Positions 37,685-46,740 of a DNA stretch of 64,000 bases are shown one piece after another. The first letter of the stretch is position 1. Each line of letters opens with the position of its first letter. Source of the stretch: Caulobacteraceae bacterium. Its GTDB lineage: Bacteria; Pseudomonadota; Alphaproteobacteria; Caulobacterales; Caulobacteraceae. A program made the position numbers and the translations under genes. The stretch lies in contig CANJPZ010000005.1 in assembly GCA_947476325.1 (NCBI GenBank), forward strand, positions 1 to 64,000. Direction: 5' to 3'. The notes beneath the pieces are model-generated. The model was not told where the DNA came from. It saw only the letters and a program-made list of their open reading frames with translations, and searched no databases.

Positions 37685-39079
37685 ATGTCCGCAATCGCCG
37701 AATTCGTAACGCATTCCCAGGCTTCCAGCCGTGCAAGCGACGCTGTGCTCATCGAGAAATATGACGGCCGGATTCCGCGCTACACCAGTTACCCGACCGC
37801 GGCCCAGTTCACGCCGGCGGTGAGCGCGGATGCCTATGCAGAGTGGCTTTCAGCTCTGCCGCTGAATGAGGCCCTGTCCCTCTATGTGCATGTGCCGTTC
37901 TGCCGCCGCCTGTGCTGGTACTGCGGCTGCAACACGCGGGCGGTAAACCGGCCTGATTCCCTTTCGGACTATGTCCGCTACCTGCGCCAGGAAATTTTCA
38001 TGCTGGAACAGGCCCTGCCGGGTCATATGCGGGTCACGTCCCTTCATCTGGGCGGCGGCACGCCCAACATGCTGAGCCGCGATGACCTGACCGAGCTGTT
38101 CTACGGTCTGCGCCACGTGTTCAAGATGAGCGGCGAGGTCGCCGCCGAGCTGGATCCGGCTGTCCTGACTGAAGAATGGGTGAAGGCGGCCGTCTTCCAC
38201 GGTCTGACGCGGGCCAGCCTTGGCGTGCAGGACCTGACGCCCGAGGTGCAAAAAGCCGTCAACCGGATCGAGAGCTTTGAGGTTCTGGCGCGCGCCACGG
38301 GCTGGCTGCGAGCCGCCGGTGTGCCATCAATCAATTTCGACCTGATGTATGGTCTGCCAAGGCAAACGGTTGAAGGCGTTCTCAGAACCCTCGATAGCGT
38401 ACTGACCCTGCGCCCGGATCGCGTCGCCCTGTTCGGTTATGCCCACGTGCCTTGGATGAAGCCCCATCAGGGACTGATCGATGTTGCTGAACTGCCCGGA
38501 CCGGTCGAGCGTCTGGCCCAGTCGCGGGCCGCGGCGGGCCGGCTTGAAGACGCCGGCTATGTCGCCATCGGCATTGATCACTTCGCCCTGCCGAACGACG
38601 AGCTGGCGCTGGCCAGCCGCGCCGGCCAGCTGCACCGCAATTTCCAGGGCTATACCACCGACCGGGCCCGCGCCCTGATTGGCATCGGAGCTTCGGCGAT
38701 CAGCCACCTGCCGCGGGGATACGTCCAGAACGAGACGGCCGAGGCGGCGTGGCGCAAGTTGGTAGAACAGGAAAGGCTTCCGGTCGCGCGCGGCGTTGCA
38801 TTTTCGGGCGATGACCTTTTCCGCGGCGAGATTATCGAGCGGCTGATGTGCGACCTGGCCGTCGATCTTCCAGCGATCTGCGCGGCTCACGGCCGGGCGA
38901 TGGCTGAGCTGGCCGACGCGCGCGCAGCCCTGCACGCCTTTGTCACCGACGAACTGGTGACCGATCAGGATGGCCGGATTGAAATCACGTCACGGGGCCA
39001 GCCCTTCGTGCGGGCCGTCTGCGCCGCCTTCGACCAGCACCTGGACGTCAGCGCAAATCGCCACGCGAGGGTCGTCTGA
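37685..39079 (+). CDS. hemN: oxygen-independent coproporphyrinogen III oxidase
   Basis: HemN (464 residues) is a radical-SAM enzyme that makes protoporphyrinogen IX without oxygen. The iron-sulfur motif is CRRLCWYCGC (Cys73, 77, 80, with the further Cys82 typical of HemN). HLGGGTPNML and LGVQDLTPEVQKAVNR follow, and GIDHFALPNDEL is near residue 300. Length is normal. Two FixK boxes upstream predict induction at low oxygen, supplying haem for the cytochromes encoded around it. Confidence 0.96.
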   Translation: MSAIAEFVTHSQASSRASDAVLIEKYDGRIPRYTSYPTAAQFTPAVSADAYAEWLSALPLNEALSLYVHVPFCRRLCWYCGCNTRAVNRPDSLSDYVRYLRQEIFMLEQALPGHMRVTSLHLGGGTPNMLSRDDLTELFYGLRHVFKMSGEVAAELDPAVLTEEWVKAAVFHGLTRASLGVQDLTPEVQKAVNRIESFEVLARATGWLRAAGVPSINFDLMYGLPRQTVEGVLRTLDSVLTLRPDRVALFGYAHVPWMKPHQGLIDVAELPGPVERLAQSRAAAGRLEDAGYVAIGIDHFALPNDELALASRAGQLHRNFQGYTTDRARALIGIGASAISHLPRGYVQNETAEAAWRKLVEQERLPVARGVAFSGDDLFRGEIIERLMCDLAVDLPAICAAHGRAMAELADARAALHAFVTDELVTDQDGRIEITSRGQPFVRAVCAAFDQHLDVSANRHARVV

Positions 39080-39091
39080 CCCGGCTGGCCG

Positions 39092-39520
39092 CTAGGCCAG
39101 ACCGGGATGACGCAGCCACTCGTCCAGATCGTGGTTTGCGACCTTGGTGAGGTCCTTGTTGACCTCATGGACTACCATGGCCCGCGCCTGCGCCGACAGC
39201 CCCTCGCGAAGCGCGCCCAGCATGCGCGCCGGGGCGACGATGCCCAGACGGTCAAACTTGTGGGCCCTGGCCTCGCCGTTCAGGTGCTCGGCCAGCTGAT
39301 GGGCAAAATCCTCGCGGCGGCGAGCGTGGACGTCTATCTCGCCCGCGCCACTGCGCGCGGGCGAAGCACTTTCATGCACCATGCCCCGTTCGTGGGAGGG
39401 GCTGTAATGCTCCGATGCGCTCATCTCGTGCAGGGTGACGAAGCCATGTTCACCGCGCTCTACGCAGCGGGCATGATCGCCGTTGGCGATGACGAAGCGG
39501 ACTTTGGAGGGAGCGTGCAT
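39092..39520 (-). CDS. host attachment family protein (bacterial release-factor-like fold)
   Basis: This 142-residue protein matches the family annotated as 'required for attachment to host cells' (baeRF family 12). FVIANGDHARCVERG, HARRREDFAHQLAEHLNGEA and KFDRLGIVAPARMLGALREGL are typical. It is short, soluble and has no signal peptide. The biochemical role of the family is unclear, with release-factor-related RNA or ribosome roles suggested from its fold. It is divergent from a universal stress gene, with a FixK box between them. Confidence 0.82.
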   Translation of the reverse strand: MHAPSKVRFVIANGDHARCVERGEHGFVTLHEMSASEHYSPSHERGMVHESASPARSGAGEIDVHARRREDFAHQLAEHLNGEARAHKFDRLGIVAPARMLGALREGLSAQARAMVVHEVNKDLTKVANHDLDEWLRHPGLA

Positions 39521-39576
39521 GGAGCGTCCTTTCTCGAATGGGCCTGTTACAGTTATCCAGCCGACAGCGCGTGGCC

Positions 39577-39590
39577 TTGATCCGGGTCAA
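39577..39590. promoter_or_regulatory. FixK/FNR-type box TTGATCCGGGTCAA between divergent genes
   Basis: This is a near-perfect FixK dyad. Its centre is 63.5 bases from the start of the host-attachment gene on the minus strand and 87.5 from the universal stress gene on the plus strand, both compatible with activation. Confidence 0.8.
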
Positions 39591-39670
39591 TGTTGACGGG
39601 GCCGGCCGGTTGATCCTGCTCAACGACAACGCATCATCGCCGGTTACGTTTACGAAAAGCGGAGATTCAA

Positions 39671-40531
39671 ATGAAGTACGCCCTGATCCTTTGCGTTCTG
39701 TCCGGAGCCCGTGACGATGGCCCGACCCTGCTGGCAGCCGCGGAGCTGGCCAAACGGGAAGGCGCCCTGCTTAAGATCATCCCTTCGCTGCCTTTCTCGG
39801 ACGCCGTCGTCTGGGCTGACGCCTTTGGCGCCAACTATATTGCGGCGAGCACGGTCGAAGAGCTGTCTGCGGCCCACCAAAAACTGCGCGACGATATGGC
39901 CGGGCTGGCGCGGCGCACAGCCGACAATCTGGGCCTGAAATTCGGGGATGCGTCCGGCGCAGGCATCGTCATGATCAGCGACCGCGCCCCAGCCTGGCAG
40001 CTCTTGACCCGGGAAGCAGCCCTTGCCGATCTTCTGGTCATTGGCGAAGCCACCATGCTGAATGACGGCTTCCTTGGCGGCGCGCCCGGTGAGGCGCTTA
40101 TGACCATTCGCAGCCCCGTGATGATCGTGCGCGCGGCCGAAACCCTCGAAGGCGGCGTTGCAGCCATTGCGTGGGACGGCAGCCTGCCGTCCGGCCGCGC
40201 AGTTCGCGGCGCACTGCCGCTGCTGCGCGCCGCAAAGTCCATTGTCATTCTGCAGGACCCCGACGGCATGACCGCCGAGGAAAAGGCCGCCGGCGATCCG
40301 GCGCGCCTGGTTGCCTATCTGGCTTCCCACGGCATTGCCGGCGCATCGGTGCAGATGGTCGCCGGGCGCCGCGAAGGCCCGGCCATCCTGGCGGCGGCCC
40401 AGGCGGCCGGCGCATCAGTGCTGGTCGCCGGCGCCTTCGGTCACAGCCGGTTGGGTGAGGCCTTGCTGGGTGGCGCGACGCGGGCCTTTACATCGCCGGC
40501 CAGCGGGCCGCATCTCTTGCTGGCTCACTGA
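39671..40531 (+). CDS. tandem-domain universal stress protein
   Basis: This 286-residue protein has two UspA-like halves (about 1-140 and 145-286). Each half ends in a typical segment: SPVMIVRA in the first and the ATP-binding-like GAFGHSRLGEALLGGATRAF in the second. The first half has a degenerate nucleotide loop (GEATMLNDGFLGGAPGEALM). Such proteins are commonly induced under anaerobiosis and near respiratory genes. A FixK box lies upstream, and a small cytochrome gene follows after 20 bases. Confidence 0.88.
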   Translation: MKYALILCVLSGARDDGPTLLAAAELAKREGALLKIIPSLPFSDAVVWADAFGANYIAASTVEELSAAHQKLRDDMAGLARRTADNLGLKFGDASGAGIVMISDRAPAWQLLTREAALADLLVIGEATMLNDGFLGGAPGEALMTIRSPVMIVRAAETLEGGVAAIAWDGSLPSGRAVRGALPLLRAAKSIVILQDPDGMTAEEKAAGDPARLVAYLASHGIAGASVQMVAGRREGPAILAAAQAAGASVLVAGAFGHSRLGEALLGGATRAFTSPASGPHLLLAH

Positions 40532-40551
40532 TTCACCCGGAGCCGCGCGCC

Positions 40552-40890
40552 ATGAATTTGTCCCTTTTCCCCGCGCTGGCGCTGGCCGCGCTTCTGGCGT
40601 CCTGCGCGCATCAGGGTGAGCGGCCAAGGGTCGCGGCCGGTCATCGCCTGGCCCAGCGCCATTGCGGCGAGTGCCATGCCATTGATGGGACCGGAAAGAG
40701 CGCCCTAGCCGACGCGCCGCCGTTCCGGGATTTGCCGGGAAGATTCCCGCTCGACCAGTTCACGAGGGCCTATGCTGACGGCATGTTCGAACACCATCCC
40801 CGCATGCCGCGCATGGAGCTGGGGCCGGACGAGCTGACCGAGCTGCAGGCCTATCTGTCGAGCCTGCTGCCACGTACCCGATCTCAGTAA
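40552..40890 (+). CDS. small monoheme cytochrome c lipoprotein
   Basis: This 112-residue protein has a lipoprotein signal (lipobox LLASC, Cys18), one haem motif CGECH (38-42) and a probable Met ligand in HPRMPRM (residues 82-88). It is a paralogue of the cytochrome at 33385. It probably forms a transcript with the universal stress gene. A role as an electron donor to the cbb3 oxidase is plausible but not shown. Confidence 0.87.
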   Translation: MNLSLFPALALAALLASCAHQGERPRVAAGHRLAQRHCGECHAIDGTGKSALADAPPFRDLPGRFPLDQFTRAYADGMFEHHPRMPRMELGPDELTELQAYLSSLLPRTRSQ

Positions 40891-40918
40891 ATCATCACCT
40901 TGCAGTGGTTCTCAATCC

Positions 40919-41194
40919 TTAGCGAGCGAGCCCGCCGCGCCCTTCAGCGACGAAGGCGACTGCACAGCACAGAGCCATGAACGTTGCAGCTGCAGCCGGC
41001 AAACAGGCCGGGCAGTGACCGAAGATGGCGAGCATGCCCTGATCGGTGCCGCAGATCTTTCCGGTGGCCATGAGCCTCGGCCATTCGCGGACCAGAACGG
41101 TCGCCCACAGGGTCAGGGCGGTCGCGGCGCTCATGGCACCTGCGGCCGCCAGGGCGGGCTGCAAGGTCGGGCGGGCCAGGGTGGGAGCCGGCAT
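40919..41194 (-). CDS. small cysteine-containing membrane protein divergent from ccoN, uncharacterised
   Basis: This 91-residue protein has two hydrophobic segments (about 14-36 and 66-84) joined by a loop with KICGTDQGMLAIFGHCPACLP. It has Cys48, His60, Cys61 and Cys64 (GHCPAC), and Cys76-Cys77 in the second segment. These residues could bind metal or form disulfides at the membrane. I chose ATG 41194 (MPAPT). The FixK box lies exactly between this start and ccoN. I do not recognise the family. A part in oxidase assembly or copper handling is only a guess. Confidence 0.7.
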   Translation of the reverse strand: MPAPTLARPTLQPALAAAGAMSAATALTLWATVLVREWPRLMATGKICGTDQGMLAIFGHCPACLPAAAATFMALCCAVAFVAEGRGGLAR

Positions 41195-41251
41195 GGCGAA
41201 TGCTCCTTCAGGATCAGAAATCGACCATGCGGCGCCTTGCCTCGTTACACG

Positions 41252-41265
41252 TTGATATAGGTCAA
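41252..41265. promoter_or_regulatory. FixK/FNR-type box TTGATATAGGTCAA shared by ccoN and a divergent gene
   Basis: The dyad is centred at 41258.5, 63.5 bases from the ccoN start and 64.5 from the divergent membrane protein start, so it sits symmetrically between them. A -41.5 position would give leaders of about 22 bases on both sides. Confidence 0.85.
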
Positions 41266-41321
41266 CGCTGCACCGCAGCGAATATGAGACTCGAACCCTG
41301 CAACCAGGGGGATTCCTGTCC

Positions 41322-42965
41322 ATGACCACCCACACCCAGAACCCGGTCCGGCTCTTGCCAGGTTCGGAACTGCTGCTTGCACTGGTGGCGGCCGGCGGCC
41401 TGTTATCGATACTGGCGGCGGGCTTTTCGCACGACCACCTGTTTCGCCTGCAGGCCTACGTCTTCGCAGGCGCAGCAGTCATTTTTGGTTTCGCGCTGAC
41501 GGCGGGGATTTCCGGTGGAACCCTGAAGTATGAGCCGGATCGCTATATGGACGGCGTCATTCGGGCGGGCGTCATCGCCACCATGTTCTGGGCAGTGATC
41601 GGCATGCTGGTCGGGGTGGTCATCGCCTGCCAGCTTGCATGGCCCACGATTTTCTATTTCCCTGAAGCTGGCTGGCTGAACTTCGGCAGGCTTCGTCCCT
41701 TGCATACCTCAGGCGTCATTTTCGCCTTCGGCGGCAACGCCCTGATCTGCACCTCGTTCTGGGTGGTCCAGCGGACCTGCCGGGCGCGCCTGGCCGGTGG
41801 AATCCTGCCCTGGTTCGTCTTCTGGGGCTATCAGATGTTCATCGCCCTGGCCGCCCTCGGTTACGTCACAGGCATTACCCAGGGCCGCGAATACGCCGAG
41901 CCGGAATGGATCGTCGATCTGTGGCTGACCGTCGTCTGGGTCGCCTATCTGCTGGTCTTCCTGGGCACCATCTGGAAGCGGAAGGAGCCGCACATCTATG
42001 TGGCCAACTGGTTCTACCTGGCCTTCATTGTCACAGTCGCCGTCTTGCACCTGGTCAATAACGCCGCCCTCCCGGTCGGCCCCCTGAACCACCGCGCCTA
42101 TTCGCTGTTCTCCGGCGTCCAGGATGCCCTGACCCAGTGGTGGTACGGGCACAACGCGGTCGGCTTCTTCCTGACCGCAGGCTTCCTGGGCATCATGTAT
42201 TACTTTGTTCCCAAGCGGGCTGAAAAGCCGGTGTTTTCCTACCGCCTGTCCATCGTCCACTTCTGGGCGCTGATCTTCATCTACATCTGGGCCGGTCCCC
42301 ACCACCTGCATTACACGGCCCTGCCGCAGTGGGCGCAGACCCTGGGCATGACCTTCTCGATCATGCTGTGGATGCCGTCCTGGGGCGGGATGATCAACGG
42401 TCTGATGACCCTGTCAGGAGCCTGGGACAAGGTTCGAACCGACCCCGTCATCCGCATGATGGTCGTCAGTCTGGCCTTCTACGGCATGTCGACTTTTGAA
42501 GGCCCGCTGATGTCGATCCGCGAGGTCAATTCGTTGAGCCACTATACGGACTGGACCATTGGACACGTCCACTCGGGCGCCCTGGGCTGGGTCGGCTTTA
42601 TCAGCTTCGGCGCGATCTACTGCATGGTTCCGTGGCTTTGGAAGAAGGAGAAGATGTTCTCCAACACCCTGATCGAGTGGCACTTCTGGATCGCGACCTC
42701 TGGCATCCTTCTCTACATCGCCGCCATGTGGGTCTCGGGCATCATGGAAGGCCTGATGTGGCGCGCCTACACCGATCAGGGGTTCCTGGCCTTCAGCTTT
42801 ATCGAAACGGTCAGCGCCAAGCACATCGAGTTCATCATCCGCGTTCTCGGCGGGGCGATGTTCCTCGGGGGCGCCCTGATCATGGTCTACAACATCTGGC
42901 GCACCATCCGGATGCCAAGCACCGCCCCGCAAGCCGAGGCGCGTCCCGCCCTGGCGGCGGCCTAA
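41322..42965 (+). CDS. ccoN: cbb3-type cytochrome c oxidase subunit I
   Basis: CcoN (547 residues) is the catalytic haem-copper subunit with haem b and the haem b3-CuB centre. About 12 membrane helices are visible. The haem and CuB histidines are in [55 protein letters not shown] and [19 protein letters not shown]. Cbb3 oxidases have high oxygen affinity and work at low oxygen. It begins the ccoNOQP-GHIS run and is preceded by a FixK box. Confidence 0.97.
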   Translation: MTTHTQNPVRLLPGSELLLALVAAGGLLSILAAGFSHDHLFRLQAYVFAGAAVIFGFALTAGISGGTLKYEPDRYMDGVIRAGVIATMFWAVIGMLVGVVIACQLAWPTIFYFPEAGWLNFGRLRPLHTSGVIFAFGGNALICTSFWVVQRTCRARLAGGILPWFVFWGYQMFIALAALGYVTGITQGREYAEPEWIVDLWLTVVWVAYLLVFLGTIWKRKEPHIYVANWFYLAFIVTVAVLHLVNNAALPVGPLNHRAYSLFSGVQDALTQWWYGHNAVGFFLTAGFLGIMYYFVPKRAEKPVFSYRLSIVHFWALIFIYIWAGPHHLHYTALPQWAQTLGMTFSIMLWMPSWGGMINGLMTLSGAWDKVRTDPVIRMMVVSLAFYGMSTFEGPLMSIREVNSLSHYTDWTIGHVHSGALGWVGFISFGAIYCMVPWLWKKEKMFSNTLIEWHFWIATSGILLYIAAMWVSGIMEGLMWRAYTDQGFLAFSFIETVSAKHIEFIIRVLGGAMFLGGALIMVYNIWRTIRMPSTAPQAEARPALAAA

Positions 42966-42986
42966 GTCCAGAGGGAGTAGAAAATC

Positions 42987-43730
42987 ATGTCAGTCTGGAC
43001 TCACCACAAAAAACTTGAGCGGCACTCGCTGCTGCTCGTCCTCGGCATCGTCCTCGTCGTCTCGGTCGGCGGTCTGGTCGAGATCGCTCCGCTCTTCTGG
43101 CTGAAAAGCACGGTCGAGAAGGTCGATGGCATGCGGCCCTACACGCCGCTCGAACTGGCCGGCCGCGACATCTACATCCGCGAGGGCTGCTACACCTGTC
43201 ATTCGCAGATGATCCGTCCCCTCAAGGACGAGGTCGAACGCTACGGCCATTACAGCCTGGCAGCCGAGAGCATGTACGATCACCCCTTCCAGTGGGGCTC
43301 CAAGCGCACCGGGCCCGACCTGGCGCGCGTCGGGGGAAAGTACTCCGACAGCTGGCACACCGAACACCTGATCAATCCGCGTTCGCTGGTCCCGGAATCG
43401 GTTATGCCGCCGTACAAGTTCCTCGCCGAAAAGGATCTCGACACCCGCGACATCGTCGCCAAGGTCCGGACCATGACTGCGGTGGGCGTGCCGTACACGG
43501 CCAGCGAGATCAGCCACGCCGAGGCCGACCTGCAGGCCCAGGCCGATCCCTATTCCACCGACGCCATCGACCTGAAGCATCGTTACGGCCCCAAGGTCGC
43601 CAACCGGGACTACGACGGCGATCCCGATCGCCTCACCGAAATGGACGCCCTCATCGCCTATCTCCAGATGCTCGGCACCCTGGTCGACTTCAGCACCTAT
43701 CAGGCCCAGTCGCCTGCCAATCAGCGGTGA
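42987..43730 (+). CDS. ccoO: cbb3-type cytochrome c oxidase subunit II (monoheme)
   Basis: CcoO (247 residues) is the membrane-anchored monoheme cytochrome of the oxidase. One membrane segment lies at about 13-34, and the haem motif is CYTCH in [29 protein letters not shown] and [11 protein letters not shown] (Met ligand) are typical. It passes electrons from CcoP to the CcoN centre. It follows ccoN by 21 bases. Confidence 0.96.
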   Translation: MSVWTHHKKLERHSLLLVLGIVLVVSVGGLVEIAPLFWLKSTVEKVDGMRPYTPLELAGRDIYIREGCYTCHSQMIRPLKDEVERYGHYSLAAESMYDHPFQWGSKRTGPDLARVGGKYSDSWHTEHLINPRSLVPESVMPPYKFLAEKDLDTRDIVAKVRTMTAVGVPYTASEISHAEADLQAQADPYSTDAIDLKHRYGPKVANRDYDGDPDRLTEMDALIAYLQMLGTLVDFSTYQAQSPANQR

Positions 43731-43735
43731 GCCCG

Positions 43736-43900
43736 ATGACCTACGAAACCGTCTCCAAAATCGCCCAGCAGGGGGGCCTGGTCTACTTCACCCTGATCTT
43801 CCTGGCCGGCGTCGCCTACGCTTTGTGGCCCTCACATCGCGACGCCTTCCGCAAGGCCGCCAGCCTGCCGCTCGAAGACGAGGATCTGGCCAATGACTAA
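43736..43900 (+). CDS. ccoQ: cbb3-type oxidase subunit CcoQ
   Basis: This 54-residue protein, read directly from the sequence, starts MTYETVSKIAQQGGLVYFTL and has one membrane helix (about 15-31) and an acidic tail. It stabilises the oxidase. It starts five bases after ccoO and overlaps ccoP by eight bases, in the expected NOQP order. Confidence 0.93.
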   Translation: MTYETVSKIAQQGGLVYFTLIFLAGVAYALWPSHRDAFRKAASLPLEDEDLAND

Positions 43901-44756
43901 GAAGCCGCCCGAAGTCGAAGCCGAAAAGCCGACCACCGGACACGAGTGGGATGGCATCCGCGAACTGGACAATCCCCTGCCGCGCTGGTGGCTGGTGATC
44001 TTCTACATCTCGATCGTCGTCGCCATCGTCTACTGGATCCTGATGCCGGCCTGGCCGGGTATCAACGGCTATACCCACGGCATCCGTGGCCAGTCTGATC
44101 GGGTCAATCTTGAGCATTCGCTCGCCAAACTGCAGTTCCTTCGCGGCGCCCAGGCCGTCAAGCTGACCAACGCTTCGCTGGAGCAGATCGAAACCGATCC
44201 CCAGCTGCAGTCTTTTGCCCTGGCGGTCGGCGCATCGATCTTTGGCGACAACTGCGCCACCTGTCACGGGCAGGGCGGCACCGGCGGCAAGGGCTACGCG
44301 AACCTGCGCGACGATGTCTGGCTTTGGGGCGGCAAGCTGGAGGATATCCAGCACACCATTACTGTCGGCGTCCGCTCCGGCGCGCCGGAACGGACCACAC
44401 GCATGCCGTCCTTTGGCCGCGAAAACCTGCTGACCGAGCCCCAGATTTCCGACCTGACCCAGTACGTTCTGGCGTTGTCGGGCCGTTCAAAGGATCAGCC
44501 GGCGGTCAACCGCGCCGCCCCCGTCTTCGCCGCCCAGTGCGTCTCGTGCCACAAGGCCGACGGCAAGGGCGACCAGACCAAGGGCGCGCCGGACCTGACC
44601 GATCGCGAGTGGCTGTACGGCTCGCGGCCTGAAGACATCCGCGAACAGATCACCCAGGGCCGCGGCGGCGTCATGCCCAACTGGGGCAAGCGCTTCTCGC
44701 CTGAAATCATCAAGGCACTGGCCGTGTACGTCCACGTAAACGCGGGCGGTCAATAG
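43893..44756 (+). CDS. ccoP: cbb3-type cytochrome c oxidase subunit III (diheme)
   Basis: CcoP (287 residues) is the diheme cytochrome that accepts electrons from soluble donors. The N-terminal membrane helix is at about 33-51 and is preceded by the family motif HEWDGIRELDNPLPRWW. The two haem motifs are CATCH (121-125) and CVSCH (216-220). Met ligands are likely in RMPSFG and VMPNWG. Length matches the family. Confidence 0.97.
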   Translation: MTKKPPEVEAEKPTTGHEWDGIRELDNPLPRWWLVIFYISIVVAIVYWILMPAWPGINGYTHGIRGQSDRVNLEHSLAKLQFLRGAQAVKLTNASLEQIETDPQLQSFALAVGASIFGDNCATCHGQGGTGGKGYANLRDDVWLWGGKLEDIQHTITVGVRSGAPERTTRMPSFGRENLLTEPQISDLTQYVLALSGRSKDQPAVNRAAPVFAAQCVSCHKADGKGDQTKGAPDLTDREWLYGSRPEDIREQITQGRGGVMPNWGKRFSPEIIKALAVYVHVNAGGQ

Positions 44757-44761
44757 CGGTC

Positions 44762-46258
44762 ATGGTCACGGTCATCGAACGGAAGCCCTCGCCGGCCCCG
44801 TCAGGACCCGTTTCGGCGGCAGAGACGGCAAGGCGCAAGGAAGCGGGGGGGCTCACTCACCTCTACAAGCCCCGTACGCCGATCCATCCCAAGCTGGTTC
44901 ACGGCAAGTGGCGCAACGTCAAATGGGCGATGCTCATTTTTACCTTGGGTATCTATTACCTGACCCCCTGGATCCGCTGTAACAGGCCGGGTAATCTGCC
45001 GGATCAGGCGGTGCTGATCGACTTCGCCCACGCGCGGTTCTATTTCTTCTTCCTGCATTTGTGGCCGCAGGAGGTCTATTTCATCACCGGCCTGCTGGTG
45101 ATGTCGGCTCTGGCCCTGTTCCTGGCCACCTCGTTGTTCGGGCGGCTGTGGTGCGGTTATTCCTGTCCCCAGACCATCTGGACGGACTTCTTCATCACCA
45201 TCGAGCGCCTGTTCGAAGGCGACCGCAACGCGCGCATCCGGATGGACGCCGCACCTTGGAGCTTCGACAAGGTCTGGCGCAAGATCGCCAAGCACGCCAC
45301 TTGGCTGATGATCGGCTTCTGGACCGGCGGAGCCTGGGTGCTGTATTTCCACGACGCCCCCACCGTCGTGCGCCAGTTCTGGACCGGCACGGCCGAGCCC
45401 TCGGTCTATATCTCGTTCGCCGTCCTGACCCTGACGACCTACAGTTTTGCCGGACTCATGCGCGAGCAGGTGTGCTTCTATCTGTGCCCCTGGCCGCGCA
45501 TCCAGGGCGCCATGCTCGACAAGGATTCTCTGCAGGTCACCTATCTGCGTGATCGCGGCGAGCCGCGCGGCCCGCACAAGAAGGATGACACCTGGGAGGG
45601 TCGCGGCGAATGCATCGACTGCAACCAGTGCGTGGTCGTCTGTCCCATGGGCATCGATATCCGCAACGGCTCGCAGTTCGAGTGCATCAACTGTGGCTTG
45701 TGCGTCGATGCCTGCAACGAGATGATGGACAAGATCGGCCGGCCCCGGGACCTGATGGGCTATGACACCGACGCGGCCGTTGCGGCGCGGGCCTGCGGAA
45801 CCAAGCCCGTATACCGGCCGATCCGGCCCCGGACGATCTATTATGCCGTCGCCCTGACCTCGGTGACCGGTCTGATGCTGTGGGGCCTGACCCACAGGGC
45901 CGAGGCCTATGCCAACGCCATCCGCGACCGCAATCCGGTCTTCGTGCGCATGAAGGACGGCAGCGTGCGCGACGGCTTTACCCTGAAGATTTCCAACCGC
46001 GCCCTGACGCCCCAGACCTTCATGGTTTCGGTCAAGGGTCTGGAAGGCGCCACCCTGCATGCGCCGGGCGGCGTGAGCGGCGTGACTATTCCGATCCTGG
46101 CGCCGGCTGACTCGACGCGCGGCATCAAGGTGTTCGTCATCGCCCCGCCGGACGAGATGCGCCGGGCCAGTATTCCCATCACCTTTACGGCGGTTTCGCC
46201 CGAGATTTCGGCCACCGCCAGGGCCACTTTCCAGTCGTCCATGGAGATTGATCGATGA
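44762..46258 (+). CDS. ccoG: cbb3 oxidase accessory protein CcoG (FixG/RdxA), polyferredoxin-like
   Basis: CcoG (498 residues) has several membrane helices and two 4Fe-4S motifs, CIDCNQCVVVC and CINCGLCVDAC. The N-terminal cysteines in LWCGYSCPQTIWTD are also conserved. It has been linked to copper reduction for delivery to the cbb3 centre. A C-terminal periplasmic Ig-like domain follows the last helix. It begins five bases after ccoP and is coupled to ccoH (ATGA overlap). Confidence 0.95.
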   Translation: MVTVIERKPSPAPSGPVSAAETARRKEAGGLTHLYKPRTPIHPKLVHGKWRNVKWAMLIFTLGIYYLTPWIRCNRPGNLPDQAVLIDFAHARFYFFFLHLWPQEVYFITGLLVMSALALFLATSLFGRLWCGYSCPQTIWTDFFITIERLFEGDRNARIRMDAAPWSFDKVWRKIAKHATWLMIGFWTGGAWVLYFHDAPTVVRQFWTGTAEPSVYISFAVLTLTTYSFAGLMREQVCFYLCPWPRIQGAMLDKDSLQVTYLRDRGEPRGPHKKDDTWEGRGECIDCNQCVVVCPMGIDIRNGSQFECINCGLCVDACNEMMDKIGRPRDLMGYDTDAAVAARACGTKPVYRPIRPRTIYYAVALTSVTGLMLWGLTHRAEAYANAIRDRNPVFVRMKDGSVRDGFTLKISNRALTPQTFMVSVKGLEGATLHAPGGVSGVTIPILAPADSTRGIKVFVIAPPDEMRRASIPITFTAVSPEISATARATFQSSMEIDR

Positions 46259-46740
46259 CCGCCCAGGCGCCCACGGGCTTTCGGATGACCGGCCGGCTGT
46301 TCCTCGGCATCATCGTCACCTTCTTTGTGGTGATCATCGGCCTCGATGTCTGGTTCGCCTCGCTCGCCTACACGACCTATTCGGGCGATGTGGCGTCCAA
46401 CCCCTATGAAGCAGGAATCGCCTTCAACAAGACCCTGGCCCAGCGCCGGCGTGAGGCGAGCCTGGGCTGGCGCGTCGAGGCCGACGCCAGCCAGCCGGGC
46501 CTGATCGCCCTGACCCTGCGCGACCGTGCCGGAACGCCGCTGGACGGCCTGACCATCGCCGCCACCCTGACCCGCCCGGCGACGGAAACGGGCAAGAAGA
46601 TCCTGATCTTCAAGGCCGCAGGCCCGGGCCGCTACGCCGCCCAGACAGAAACTCTGACCGGCGCATGGGATCTGACCGCCACTGCCACCAGCCCGGCGGG
46701 CGAAACGTTTGAACTGGCCGACCGGATCGAGCGCAAATGA
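46255..46740 (+). CDS. ccoH: cbb3 oxidase assembly protein CcoH (FixH)
   Basis: CcoH (161 residues) has one N-terminal membrane helix (about 13-37, LFLGIIVTFFVVIIGLDVWFA) and a periplasmic domain with the FixH features SLAYTTYSGDVASNPYEAG and FNKTLAQRRREASLGW. It is needed for stable cbb3 assembly. Its start and stop overlap ccoG and ccoI by four bases each. Confidence 0.93.
   Translation: MTAQAPTGFRMTGRLFLGIIVTFFVVIIGLDVWFASLAYTTYSGDVASNPYEAGIAFNKTLAQRRREASLGWRVEADASQPGLIALTLRDRAGTPLDGLTIAATLTRPATETGKKILIFKAAGPGRYAAQTETLTGAWDLTATATSPAGETFELADRIERK

Noticed and set aside
44801-46060. A 419-codon open frame opposite ccoG
   Set aside because: It mirrors the codon positions of ccoG, has no family motif and no ribosome site.
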